DNA from: Euphorbia lathyris
Lineage: Eukaryota; Streptophyta; Magnoliopsida; Malpighiales; Euphorbiaceae
Length of the DNA: 64,000 bases
NCBI RefSeq assembly: GCF_963576675.1
Contig: NC_088910.1
Span: forward strand, 25,856,531-25,920,530
Direction of reading: 5' to 3'
The position numbers and the translations under genes were made by a program. Shown here piece after piece: positions 10,720 through 21,300 of the stretch (the first letter of the stretch is position 1; every line of letters starts with the position of its first letter). The notes under the pieces are model-generated. The model did not search any database. It saw nothing but the letters and a program-made list of their open reading frames with translations, and was not told where the DNA came from.

Positions 10720-12187
10720 CCCATGACCACTAAAGGTCCTCTTTTTTTTCTTTCACTTTATTTTTTTTTTGTTTTTGTTTTCATTTCTTTTTGCGACGCC
10801 CTTGGAATAGGCGTCATTTTAAATAACGCGGAGGGATGTGCAACCCCGCACTTAACGTTTGTTTTGCACTACCAAAAACAAAAATAAAAATAAAATAAAC
10901 GACAAAATAATTAAACTAATTTATTGACTCTCTTAAATTTTCCCAACACGCTATCCCTCCTTCGAAAATTAATTAAAGTTCCGTTATTTGTCGTCAAAAA
11001 TAAAAGTGTCAGAACATAAAGGAATGATTCGATTAAGAAATTTTAGTCTTGGTTTCGAAATTAGGGAATTTGTACAAAGCTTAGGTTAGTACTACTAAGA
11101 CATTGAGTCTTAACCCAATTGTCATCTCCATAATGAACTTTGAAAAGGCAATAAAAACGGGATAGTTGAGAATTGAGCGAAAACTCGATAGTACACAATT
11201 TAAACCCGAATCTTTGTGAGGTATGTTTGAGCCTAAAAGAGTTCGTACGAGAACTCTAACTCTTTCACAATTTTTCGAGAGCTTTGACTTCACTCGACCC
11301 ATAGAATTTGCATCCAATACCGGGTTAAGTACACTTATTTTTTGGTAAAAAGGCAATAGATGATAAACCGAACCCACTTAGGCTAATTTCTCTTAATTTC
11401 TTTTTCTCGTTTTCATTAAACATTAGGAAACCCCCTTGAGCCTATTAACCAACTTTTTTGTTAACACCCTTCTAACATGTAACCCTTTTTTCCTCTTGTT
11501 CAAATTACCGCCATAATCAAGATTGCACCCGAATTACCCGAAATAAGTCACGGCCTTAGCAAATGAACACCATTAGCTCTCAAAATATTGTTTTTGTGCC
11601 TCTATCAAAACAACGGATACAATAAATAATGAGGCATTCTCAAAGCTCCACCCGAGCAATTTTGAAGTACATCTTGTAAAATTCGCCAAGGCCAAAATAA
11701 GCAATGATGTGGTGCAATCACAAAACGGTATTTTCGAACTGGAGTTTCCTTAAACTAACCACTAAAGAAGCTAGCCACATTACAACCCCCCTCCGGGTTC
11801 ATTTTTAATATTGCCTAACCACATTTTAAGAGGAAAAACCCGGATAAAAATGCAAATTCAACATGATCTCGAGTAAGTGCAAAGAAGAGCGATAAAACAC
11901 CGACCCGCCTAGAAATTGAGCGTAAGAGCGAAATCCCTTGGTGAGGTACTATCAGATTCTCAAAAGATAATCAACCCCCGTTGATATTGCCTATTAAATC
12001 TTGATCATGGAGGTTTCGAACAAGTTTTTGTACTCAATTGTCGGCGTAGGTACTTACCGAAAACTTTGTACAAAACCATAACTTTGAAATCACGCACTTG
12101 GCAAAACCAACCTTCGGTTTGTTTCTTAATTTTCTCAATCCCTTGTCTTTCGATTTCTTTTACTTGAGGACAAGTAAAACTTTAAAG
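10720..12187. other. Non-coding internal region of the Athila-like element
   Basis: No ORF with recognisable content. It starts with a T-rich tract, followed by a short inverted repeat around GACGCC/GGCGTC near 10795-10815. The remainder is unremarkable AT-rich sequence where a pol gene would be expected in an autonomous relative. Near 12145-12180 a phrase with GAGGACAAG resembles the pre-PPT region of Athila elements. Confidence 0.5.
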
Positions 12188-12199
12188 TCCGAGGAGGTT
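12188..12199 (+). other. Polypurine tract
   Basis: The purine-rich TCCGAGGAGGTT ends directly at the 3' LTR start (12200), the expected place for plus-strand priming. It is short and contains pyrimidines, so the exact boundary is approximate. Confidence 0.5.
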
Positions 12200-14012
12200 T
12201 GATAGGGGTATTTTACCCCTATCTTTTAGCGTGATTTACGGGATGATTTTGGATAAAATAAGTAAGTTTAATTGCAAAAATAAAGTATTTTGAATAAATA
12301 AAGAAATAAAAATAAATCTCATACTTTTAGTTTAATTCCCTCGTTTTGATTAGTTTAGGAAATAAAAACGTAAAGCTAACTCGGCTCTCAAATGTTGTAT
12401 TTCGGGTACAAGAAAGGAGAAAAAACCCACTTCATACGCGGGGCGTAGTAACCCTTACGCGGGGCGTGAAACATGATGCCAGAAATAATTGCCCTATCCG
12501 CAGGCACCATGTTGAACTAACTCAGCATACGCGGGGCGTATGCCATTTTACGCGGGGCGTATGACACATGTCGGCAATAATCGGCCTAATCCTGAAAGTC
12601 AGACTGCATTGTCTCCCAGAGTCAACTATCCATACGCGGGGCGTATCATTATATACGCGGGGCGTATAAGGCAGTTCTTCAATGTAAAAAGATCAGAGAC
12701 ACATTTGCGCGGGGCGTACTTCATCTACGCACGGCGTAAATACTCCAATTCTAGCAATAAAACTTCAGAGACTCAAACACGTGGGGCGTACTTCAGCTAC
12801 GCAGGGCGTGTTTGGGAACAATTAGACACGGAATTGGTCCACATGCAGGAGATTTCTGACGGAATGGGCACCTACGCGGGGCGTAAACCACCTTACGCGG
12901 GGCGTATCACGGGATTTCTGCACCAAATAATGTTGCTCCATGCTTGTGCTTTGTGAAATTACCAACTTGCCCTTGCTTGATGTCTATAAATAGATAGCTT
13001 TTGAACTTCATTAGACACCAATTGCATACTAGAGAGCTATACTATACTCTTTTCTTTTCTTTTAGATTCAGATTTTTGTAGCTAAACTCTCCCCCTCGAG
13101 AGCTTGTTCGGTTGTTCCGGCGTTCCATCAAAGTTCCGCTCCATCATTCATCACCAAGCTCGAGAGTTCCACCTCCACGACCTAGGAGACGGCTTTGAGT
13201 CCGGTTAGCTAGTTCCAAGGGCGGATTCTCCCTTTTTACTTGCTAATTAGCTTGTAGTCTTCCTATGTACTAGGCTTGGTTGTATTTCATCTATACACTT
13301 TCCATATTTATAATTTATGATTCATAATCTCTATTTCCCTTTACGTATTAATGTTTATTACTTGTTTTGATATTGATAATTGACTATTGTGTAGGAGCAC
13401 GCGATTACCACCGCCATCCGGGCTATCTTTAGGGAATTATATAGGTGTTGCCTTACCGGAAGTGACAAACCGGAAACCGTAGGAATTGACAAGCCACGGA
13501 ACTTACGGGCCCTAATTTCTAGTTCCCCCGCATTAGACACGCCTTGACTAGGAATCACGTAGTCTAAGTACTTCACGGGTCGGTCCTACTACATTTGGTC
13601 GTCTTTGCAAGAATAAACCATTATCCGTATACATTTATAGTCGTTATCTATCGTGGTTATAACTTATCATACACGCCCCGCTTCATAGAGTTTTAGTTAC
13701 TCAAATCTGTGTCGCCCATAGTTAGGAATAGTGTGTAATTGTGTCTTACTTTACCCCAAAGTAATCACCACTTAAATAACATACGAAACCGAGTCGTCTA
13801 ATACTTGTAATTATAAATCCCGTGGATTCGATACCCGGTCTTAACCGGATTATTACTTGATACGACGGGGTACACTTGCCCCTAAGTAGTCGTAGCGTCT
13901 AGTAGAGTTAAGAGCAATTTATAAAGACCAAATCCATAGATATAGCACATTCACCGCAATACACATTTAATCGTCATTAGAAAAGCTCTACACCTAGACT
14001 TTACGCCCATCA
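12200..14012 (+). repeat. 3' LTR of the Athila-like element
   Basis: 1813 bp, the same length as the 5' LTR, at a constant 7560-bp offset without indels. Differences are scattered single bases, mostly transitions. It contains the same motif array and TATA box. Confidence 0.93.
12434..12906 (+). repeat. Six direct pairs of TACGCGGGGCGTA in the 3' LTR
   Basis: The same twelve motif copies as the 5' LTR. A few CpG-type differences exist between the LTRs within the motifs (for example at the positions matching 5102, 5221 and 5316), as expected for methylated CG sites. Confidence 0.85.
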
Positions 14013-14017
14013 ATACT
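14013..14017. repeat. Target-site duplication (right), ATACT
   Basis: Identical to 4635-4639. From 14018 the sequence resumes the host Ulp1-element intron. Confidence 0.93.
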
Positions 14018-14760
14018 CAACATTTTAGAACAAACAAATGCAAATATAAAACAAATATACAATGAAACATAAAACAAATGGAATAACTCATCAACCAAAC
14101 ATAAAGTAATTTAACAAAGCAATAACTCAACAACAGCACATTTGATCAATATTTTAGAACAAAAAATGCAAAAACAGAAAACAATAACAGAACAAACTCA
14201 AAAACGTTCTAAAACTAACTACATTTGAATACAAAAAACATACAAAATCATACTACAACAAACTTTGAAAGTTCAAACAAGCGAAAACACCAAACAAACA
14301 AAAATAGTTTTAACAGAACAATAGTTCAATATTTTAGAACAAAACACATGCAAATATAGAACATACGAACATAATTTTAGAACAACATAAAAACATTCTC
14401 AAACTGAATAGATTTGAATACAAAAATCAAAGAAAAACATACAGGAACTTCTTTATAAAGATCATACAAACGAAACCCTAGAAAATAAAAAAATATACAA
14501 AATCGAACTCAAAATCAACAAAGAATATAAAACAACAAAATAAACGAAACACATAAAGTAACAAACCTCCTTCAGACGAACAAATTCACAAAAAAAAACC
14601 AAAAAACGAAAAAATGCAAACAAAAATAATGAACAGAAAAAACGAAAAAGATATGAGCAACTAACCAGATTTAAGAGGAACAAATCCACGGTAGAATCGA
14701 TGAAATACAGAGCGGAAATCTTCTATAGAAACCAAAGTTGATCGACGCTAGATTAGAAGA
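14018..14760 (-). other. 5'-UTR exon and intron 1 of the Ulp1 gene
   Basis: On the minus strand a 5'-leader-like segment ends at 14666 with CTG|GTTAGTTG. An AT-rich intron with TTTTAGAAC words follows and resumes at 4639 beyond the LTR element, reaching the acceptor TTTTTTAG at 4626-4619 just before the start codon at 4615. No coding sequence seen here. Confidence 0.5.
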
Positions 14761-14903
14761 GAAATGACAGAAGATAGAAATGAGGAAGAAGAAGAGGAAG
14801 AAGTCGAGGAACGAAGTCGAGGAACGAAGAGACTCAACTCTTCAACTTCAGAAACGCGCGCAATCAGATTACCAAAACACAACGTTTTGGTTAATGAAAA
14901 ACC

Positions 14904-14925
14904 CCCAAAACTACGTAGTTTTGGG
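14904..14925. repeat. Perfect 22-bp palindrome near the end of the Ulp1 element
   Basis: CCCAAAACTAC is followed directly by its reverse complement. The inner 16 bp (AAAACTACGTAGTTTT) recur at 15114-15129 near the edge of the neighbouring foldback element. Confidence 0.85.
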
Positions 14926-14981
14926 TGGTTCTCACCTAAGGTGAGTTCTCACCTAGGAAAGGGTTCTCACAAGAGCCCTCT

Positions 14982-14983
<2 letters not shown>

Positions 14984-15051
<68 letters not shown>
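14984..15051. repeat. (TA)n microsatellite between two elements
   Basis: About 34 uninterrupted TA units. The presumed end of the Ulp1 element abuts the left side and the foldback element the right. Confidence 0.95.
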
Positions 15052-15054
<3 letters not shown>

Positions 15055-16108
15055 GTGAGATCCAGTGTGATAAGGGGTTAGGATGTGACAAGGAACTTAT
15101 TGTGTGACATAACAAAACTACGTAGTTTTAATGAGAATTAAAAAGGGCAAGGTGCAAATTTGTAAATAAAATGAAAGAGAGGATAGAGAAAATTGTTTTA
15201 TTTATTTTCTTTAAAATATATTTTTCCGACATCTCTAACATCGTTTTTCAAAAATTTTTATACTATTAGACTCGTCTAAATTAAACGGTCATTTTAAGAT
15301 CACTGAAGCTCAAGTAAAAAAATTTCCGGTGAACGGAATCCGGATGGACGTTTTCCGTCGAGAAACAAAATTCCCAGAAAATTCTCAAAAAAATCCAGAA
15401 AATGTAAAACATTATTCTAAGAAACTTTAATTGTTAGGTCGAAGCGGGATTTCTTATGGTTTACTCCCAATAAAACTTTTTCCTTAAAGTTTTTTATTGG
15501 GTCAAAACCGTAAGAAATCCCACTTTGGCCCAAGAATTAAAGTTTAAGGAAAATGTTTTATTGAGACTAAACCGTAAGAAATTCTACTTTGACTCAAGAA
15601 TTAAAGTTTCTCCAAATAATGTTTTACATTTTCTGGAATTGTTTGAGAATTTTCTGGGTACTTTCAGATTTTTTGTCGGAAAACGCCAATCTAACCACTG
15701 GATTCCATTGATTTGGGACTAGACCGTAAGGAATCTCATTTTGAGTCAAGAATTAAAGTTTCTCAAAATAATGTCTTACATTTTCTGAAATTTTTTGAAA
15801 ATTTTCTGGATATTTTTTTCTCACAGAAAAACAGATTGCCGGATTCCATTCACCGGAAATTTTTTTACCCGAGCTTATGGGATCTTAAAATGACCGTCTA
15901 ATTAAGACGAGTCCAACGGTATAAAATTTTTTGAAAAACAAGTTTGGAAAAGTTGGGAAAATGCATTTTAAAGAAAAAAAAAATAAAACAATTTTCTCTT
16001 TCCTTTTATTTACAAATTTGCCACCTCATTTTGATTAATTACAAAATTGGTCCTTATCACACAATAAAGTTTGTCACACCATAAGGAACGTGTCACACCT
16101 GATCTCTC

Positions 16109-16111
<3 letters not shown>
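15052..16111. mobile_element. Foldback (MULE-like or micron-like) non-autonomous element
   Basis: Arms of about 350 bp are inverted: 15052-15400 (AGGGGTGAGATCCAGTGTGA...) pairs with about 15800-16111 read in reverse (AGAAGAGAGATCAGGTGTGA...), at roughly 75-80% identity by eye. The centre holds three direct copies of a block starting near 15508, 15570 and 15723 (ACCGTAAGAAATCCCACTTT type) plus an inverted one at 15425-15465. No coding capacity. Both ends touch (TA)n tracts, as in rice micron-type elements. Exact superfamily is uncertain. Confidence 0.65.

Positions 16112-16152
<41 letters not shown>
16112..16152. repeat. (TA)n microsatellite at the right end of the foldback element
   Basis: About 20 TA units, mirroring the tract at 14984-15051. 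Confidence 0.95.
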
Positions 16153-16153
<1 letters not shown>

Positions 16154-16984
16154 CGGGTTATTTTTTTTTTGGAAACATAATCGGATTAATTTTTTAATTT
16201 CGGCTAGCTATCGTTTTTAAAATGAAAAACTATATACCAGCCTATCAACTTCAATTACTTTTTTTTATTTGGTTTCAATTTTTAAAATTGTTTTTTTCTT
16301 CGTTAGTTTTGGGTGAACTTATAATTAGTGGCCAAAATACAATACAATGTTCCTGCTTGGCAAATAGATTGATTACATTAGTTTAGCTGATTATCTTTTT
16401 AGTTAGTTGATTTGACTTTAGCAAATAAATATTAGCCGATTATATTAGCTTAGCTAATTATCTTTTCAGTTAGTTGATTTGACTAGCTGATTGTGTAAAG
16501 TTGTTTGGTAAAACTTAGGTGATTGCTAATAGCTATTTGTGTAAAATGATAAATAAGGACATGATAAAATATTTATTTAAGGTTTTAGGGGTAAAAATAT
16601 CATTCAACGGAAATTGAGCAATAAGCAAATTGAAAAAATTCACAAAACCAGCATTTTCAAAATAAGCTTTTTGGACTCAATAAACCTTTTCCGACCTTTA
16701 ATTTTACGTTTACTAAACAGGGCCAATATTTTTTTTCATAGCTATTTGAATGAGAATGAATTCGCGGCCATAATCTCTCATTTTTTTGCCATATATTGGT
16801 TACAATATACATTTTTTTAAATAGTCAAAATAAAAGTCAAACCTTAAATCGGTGCTTGCTGTATTTAATTAAATTTTAATTTGATAAAAAAATTAAACTT
16901 TAATTAAGGTACATGTGATCAAGACTGTATACTCTTAATATACAATATCCTCATAGTTAAACACCACTTACTGTGTAACCAAAA
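16153..16984. other. AT-rich intergenic DNA with a probable hAT-like MITE remnant
   Basis: Internal subrepeats of TTAGCTGATTATCTTTTYAG occur near 16380 and 16450. A possible terminal pair is CCTGCTTGGCAAATAG (about 16351) against CCCTGTTTAGTAAACG read in reverse (about 16705-16722). Flanks are only partly duplicated. No gene seen. Confidence 0.3.
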
Positions 16985-17123
16985 AATGAGGCCCTCTTAT
17001 GCGGTTTTTTGCCTGGTAACCCTAGCCGCCGTTCGGGTTTTTCTCAGGTTTTCCGGCCGTCCTGGCCATTACCGTGTAGCGAAGTCTGCGTGTTTCTCTA
17101 TTGATTGAGCAAAGCTAGGCGAG

Positions 17124-18334
17124 ATGGGACAGGATTTAGAGGCGGCATGGCGACGACTGCGAGTAACAGAGGAAGAGGAAGCTAAAGTTGAGATAGGAGA
17201 GGAGGAGCTCAACGTAGACCCAGGCGCTAAATTGAAACTTTTGGGGCGGCTTGTATCATCCAAACCGCTCAATCTGAAATCAATGGCTAATGCCTTCTCA
17301 TCTATATGGTGCACGAACAAAGGATTTAAGATGAATGAGTGCGGCAATGAATCCTTTATGATTGATTTTGAATCAGAATGAGATAAGGAGCGAGTACTTG
17401 CGGAATCGCCCTGGTACTACGACCGACAGCTAGTGATTTTGACAAGATTTGATGGAGGTACTCAACTCTCTAGTATTGAGCTCCATAAGTGTGATTTCTG
17501 GGTGAGATTGATTGATCTACCGTTCAATTGCCGTGGAATTAAAACTGCGATGAAGATAGCAAATATTGCAGGAGAGGTTAAACTGATTGGTGAAGCAAGC
17601 CTAGCCAACTGGGCTAGTTATATTCGAGTCCGTATTACCATGGACATTCGAAAACCTCTAAAGCGTGGAATCAAGTTTAAGAATGGAGATGGAAAGGCTT
17701 TGTGGATCAAGTGCCAATATGAAAAATTACCGAACTATTGCTATTTATGTGGGCTAATCGGACATGTAGGGATGACTGTGAGTGTGAACATGGGGAGATT
17801 GAAGAGGAGGAATGGCCCTATGGACCCGAATTACGTGCATCGCCAATCAGGCTCCGATCCTGCAACTGCGGCTTTAGAGACAAAACAAAGGGAGATGGAT
17901 CGCGCAACCAATCTGAATCAGGAGATGCTGGTAGGCAGAGTACACGATGCCAGCTATGCTACCAGAATTCAGTCAATTCAAGGGTTCCGGAGGTTGGGGA
18001 ATCGATAAACTAAATACAGAATGAGAGGGAACCATAGCTGGGGATAGCTGCAGCAGCTTTGGTGGTACAGGAAACTGAGGAGAACGACTATAATCTGGAG
18101 AAGGGGAAGAAAGTTGCAGTTGTACTAGATATGGGCTGTCATGATACCACGACGGTTACTGAGCGTCGTAAGGAGCAGGGGAAGCGACGATTCAGAATGA
18201 AAAATCTAACTAGGGGAAAAGCGGCAACTAAAATTCAGAAGGAGGTTGCAAAGGTAACCGTGAGCCAGAGACATAAAAGAATTCTAGATGATGATGATAT
18301 TGAAATGACTCCGGTGGATGAAGGGAAGAGGTAG
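17124..18334 (+). pseudogene. LINE ORF1 (DUF4283 and CCHC zinc-knuckle protein)
   Basis: Starts with MGQDLEAAWRRLRVTEEEEA. A DUF4283 domain (about 17210-17630) is followed by a zinc-knuckle segment, CYLCGLIGH, near 17736-17765. ORF1 proteins of plant L1s bind the element RNA. Breaks: TGA at 17379-17381; a frameshift within the zinc knuckle near 17765, after which the expected RDDCE and LRASP-type sequence continues in another frame; stops near 18011 and 18030. The tail (18059-18334) is Lys/Arg-rich. Confidence 0.75.
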
Positions 18335-18396
18335 AGAATGAATGTGCAAGACAATGATGAATGGGTGGTGGTCGAGGAGCGACCCCACCCTACAGT

Positions 18397-21300
18397 ATGA
18401 AACTCTTTATCTAGAATGTGCGGGGACTGGGCAACCCACGTGCATTCCTCTCCCTCAAGCAACAATTGAGGAATTGCTGTCCCGACGTCATCTTCCTCAT
18501 GGAGATGAAGTTGTACAATAGCGAATTGGAGGGGTTTAGAAGAACCTTTCGAGATTACGAATGCTTCTGTGTTCAACCTACATGAAGACGTGGAGGACTG
18601 GTACTGGCATGGAAATGGGAGATTGCACTTGAAATCCAAAATTTTGGGGATCACCGTGTTTATTTCTTTATGCAGAACAGTGAGAATGAGATTAGTTAGC
18701 ATGGGATTGGGTGCTATGGTTGGCCGGAGGAGGCTAACAAATTTCGTACATGGGAGTTACTCAGGCATTTGTCAGAACTCCATCAGTACCCTCTTATAGT
18801 GTTTGGAGATTTGAACGAAATCATGTACCTGTCGGAGAAGTCGGGAGGTCGGGAGAAGGATTAGGAGAAAATAGGGGCTTTTGCAGACTGTGTTCATTGA
18901 CTGTAATTTACGGGATCTTGGTTTTGAGGGGCCAAAATTTACATGGTACAATGGTCGAAGAGAAGAAGAAGAGATTTATGAGAGACTTGATCATTTTCTG
19001 GGAGATATAGAATGGGAAGTTTGTTCCCAAGCGTTAAAGTAGTACATTTTACATGATATGGGTCTGATCACTGTCCGATCTTCTTGGACACGCAAGGACA
19101 GTGGAAGAGCACAGAGAAACGGAACAAGCAATTTAGGTTCGAGCGTATGTGGATGAGAGAACCAGCCTGTCGGGAAATAATAGCAGAAGTGTGGAGCGCT
19201 AATCCGAATAATAGGAGGGTGGATCAGAGAGTGGAGGAATGTGCTAAACAGCTCCTAAAATGGAATAAGGAATCATTTGGGAACATCCAAACGCAAATAC
19301 GGAATCTAAACAGCGAGCTGTTAGCATTATAGAACCAAGGGCAATCTAGTACGAACATGGAAACGCAACGACACTTAACAGAAAAAATCACGGAACTACA
19401 GTTGAGGGAAGAAGTGATGTGGAAACAGAGAGCGCAGATCATGTGGTTGCAGGAAGGAGATAAAAATTCGAGTTTCTTCCATGCCCAAGCGTCGATCAGG
19501 CGAAGCAATAACAGGTTGCGACGATTGAGGAATAGCAATGGAGACCTGACTGATTCAGATGATGAAATGGGCGCGATCATTGAAGAGTATTTCAGAAATA
19601 TATTTACAGCAGGACAGACCCAAGGAATAGATGAGTTCGTGGGGAATATTTCAAGCGCAATAACAACAGATCAGGCTATGAGGCTTACTCAACCGTTCTC
19701 AGAATCAGAAATTAAAGGGGCTCACTTCCAGATTCATCCAGAGAAAGCACCAGGACCGGATGGTATGCCTGCTCTATTTTATCAAAATTACTGGAATATT
19801 GTGGGCGAAACTGTGATTGAGATGGTGCTAAATTACTTCAACAATGGAATTTTTCTTGACAAATTGAATGACACCCATATTACCCTAATACCGAAGGTGC
19901 AGAACCCGACTAGAGTGCATGAGCTACACCCCATTAGCCTATGCAACGTACTATACAAAGTAATCTCAAAGGTTCTTGCAAACCGGTTAAAGGCAACTTT
20001 AGACAATGTCATTTTGTGAAACACAGAGCACCTTTGTACCAGGAAGAGCAATCACGGATAATACCCTTATTGCTTTTGAGGTCTTTCATTCAATGAAAAA
20101 AAGGCTAAAAGGAAAAAAGGGTACGTTTGCCTTCAAATTAGACATGAGTAAAGCATATGACTGCATTGAATGGGATTATTTAGAGAAGATTATGCTGAAA
20201 CTGGGCTATCCGAACCGCTTTATGAATTTAATTATGTGCTGTGTTAAATCTGCAACCTTTTCTTTTATGATAAATGGATACCCCAGGGGGTTTGTAAAGC
20301 CGAAAAGGGGAATTAGACAAGGGGGCCCTTTATCGCCTTACTTATTTGTGTTATGTGCAGAGGGCATATCAGCCAGGATTGATAAAGAAGTGTGAAATGG
20401 AAGATTACAGGGTGTGAAGGTGGGGCGTAAATGCTCGGTGGTGAGTCACTTGCTCTTTGCAGATGATATACTTATTTTTGGGAGAGCAACCATGAATGAA
20501 GGAATGGTGGTGAGAACTATCATCGATGACTATGAGAAGGCATCCGGGCAAATGGTTAATTATGAGAAGTCCGACATATCATTCAGTGGAGGGGTGACCC
20601 AAGACAGGAAGGATTTGTTCACTCAGCTCCTTGGCATCAACAAAGTGGGAGACTTCCCTAAATATCTAGGAATGCCAACTAGCATTGGGAGGTCAAAGAA
20701 AGCGGTCTTTCAGTTCTTGCTGGAGCAGTTGAGCAAGAAGATCCAGGGATGGGGTGAGAGATTGTTGTCATAAGGAGGGAAAGAGGTTCTCATAAAGGCG
20801 GTGGCACAATCCATTCCGCAATATCTACTGTCATGTTTTATTGTGCCTCATTATTTTTACAAGGAGGTGCAGAACCTGATAGGGAGATTCTGGTGGGGCG
20901 GTACGAAGGAGAGGAAGGTGATTCACTAGTTGACATGAGATGTCTTGTGCAAGGCAAAGAAGGAGGGAGGATTGGGATTTAGGTGGTTCGAATCTTTTAA
21001 CCTGGCAATGGTGGCTAAACAGGTTTGGAAGATGATCAAAAGCCGAGATACACTATGCTCATGAGTATTTAAGGGTAAGTACTTTCCCCATCTTGAACTT
21101 GTGAATGTTGGATGTAAAAACAATGATAGTTATGTTTGGAAAGGCTTAATCAAAGCACATGATTTGATTAAGCGGGGGATGTGTTGGAGAGTTAGTAACG
21201 GGCGGAGTGTGGATATATGGAAATCCAATTGGGTACCAAATTTGAATGCGAAGAAACCATTGACGAAGATAGGAGGTACCCAAATGCCTATCGTAGACAG

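Larger units (their letters stand above)
4640..14012 (+). mobile_element. Athila-like non-autonomous LTR retrotransposon (gag plus extra ORF, no pol)
   Basis: Two 1813-bp LTRs (TG...CA) flank an internal region with a tRNA-Asp-type primer site, an Athila-like gag, an extra ORF at 9180-10388 and a purine-rich stretch before the 3' LTR. I see no protease, reverse transcriptase, RNase H or integrase in any frame, so mobility would need enzymes supplied in trans by a related element. The LTRs differ by roughly two dozen substitutions counted by eye (about 1.3%) with no length difference, so the insertion is recent. It sits in the 5'-UTR intron of the Ulp1 gene, in the opposite orientation. The PBS and gag support the Athila group. 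Confidence 0.9.
1..14983 (-). mobile_element. Probable KAONASHI-like Mutator element carrying the Ulp1 gene, split by an LTR element
   Basis: The Ulp1 gene continues on the far side of the LTR insertion. 14018-14760 has the same AT-rich, TTTTAGAAC-rich intron character as the gene's other introns, and a plausible 5'-UTR exon ends at 14666 (CTG|GTTAG). The terminus appears to be 14983, where a sequence with short repeats of TTCTCACCTAAGG/GGTTCTCAC abuts a (TA)n tract. Ulp1 capture is known for KAONASHI MULEs. The other terminus and the target duplication lie outside the window, so class assignment rests on the gene and on inference. Confidence 0.5.

Noticed and set aside
10506..10733. 75-residue open frame after the accessory ORF
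   Set aside because: It overlaps the downstream hairpin pairs and is low-complexity; no family resemblance.
14764..15081. 105-residue open frame with Glu-rich start and a YIYI run
   Set aside because: The end is translated (TA)n; the start is the 5' leader area of the Ulp1 element on the opposite strand.
16325..16735. Firm hAT MITE call
   Set aside because: Terminal similarity is weak and the flanking 8-mers match only 6 of 8, so it was kept as a low-confidence remnant.
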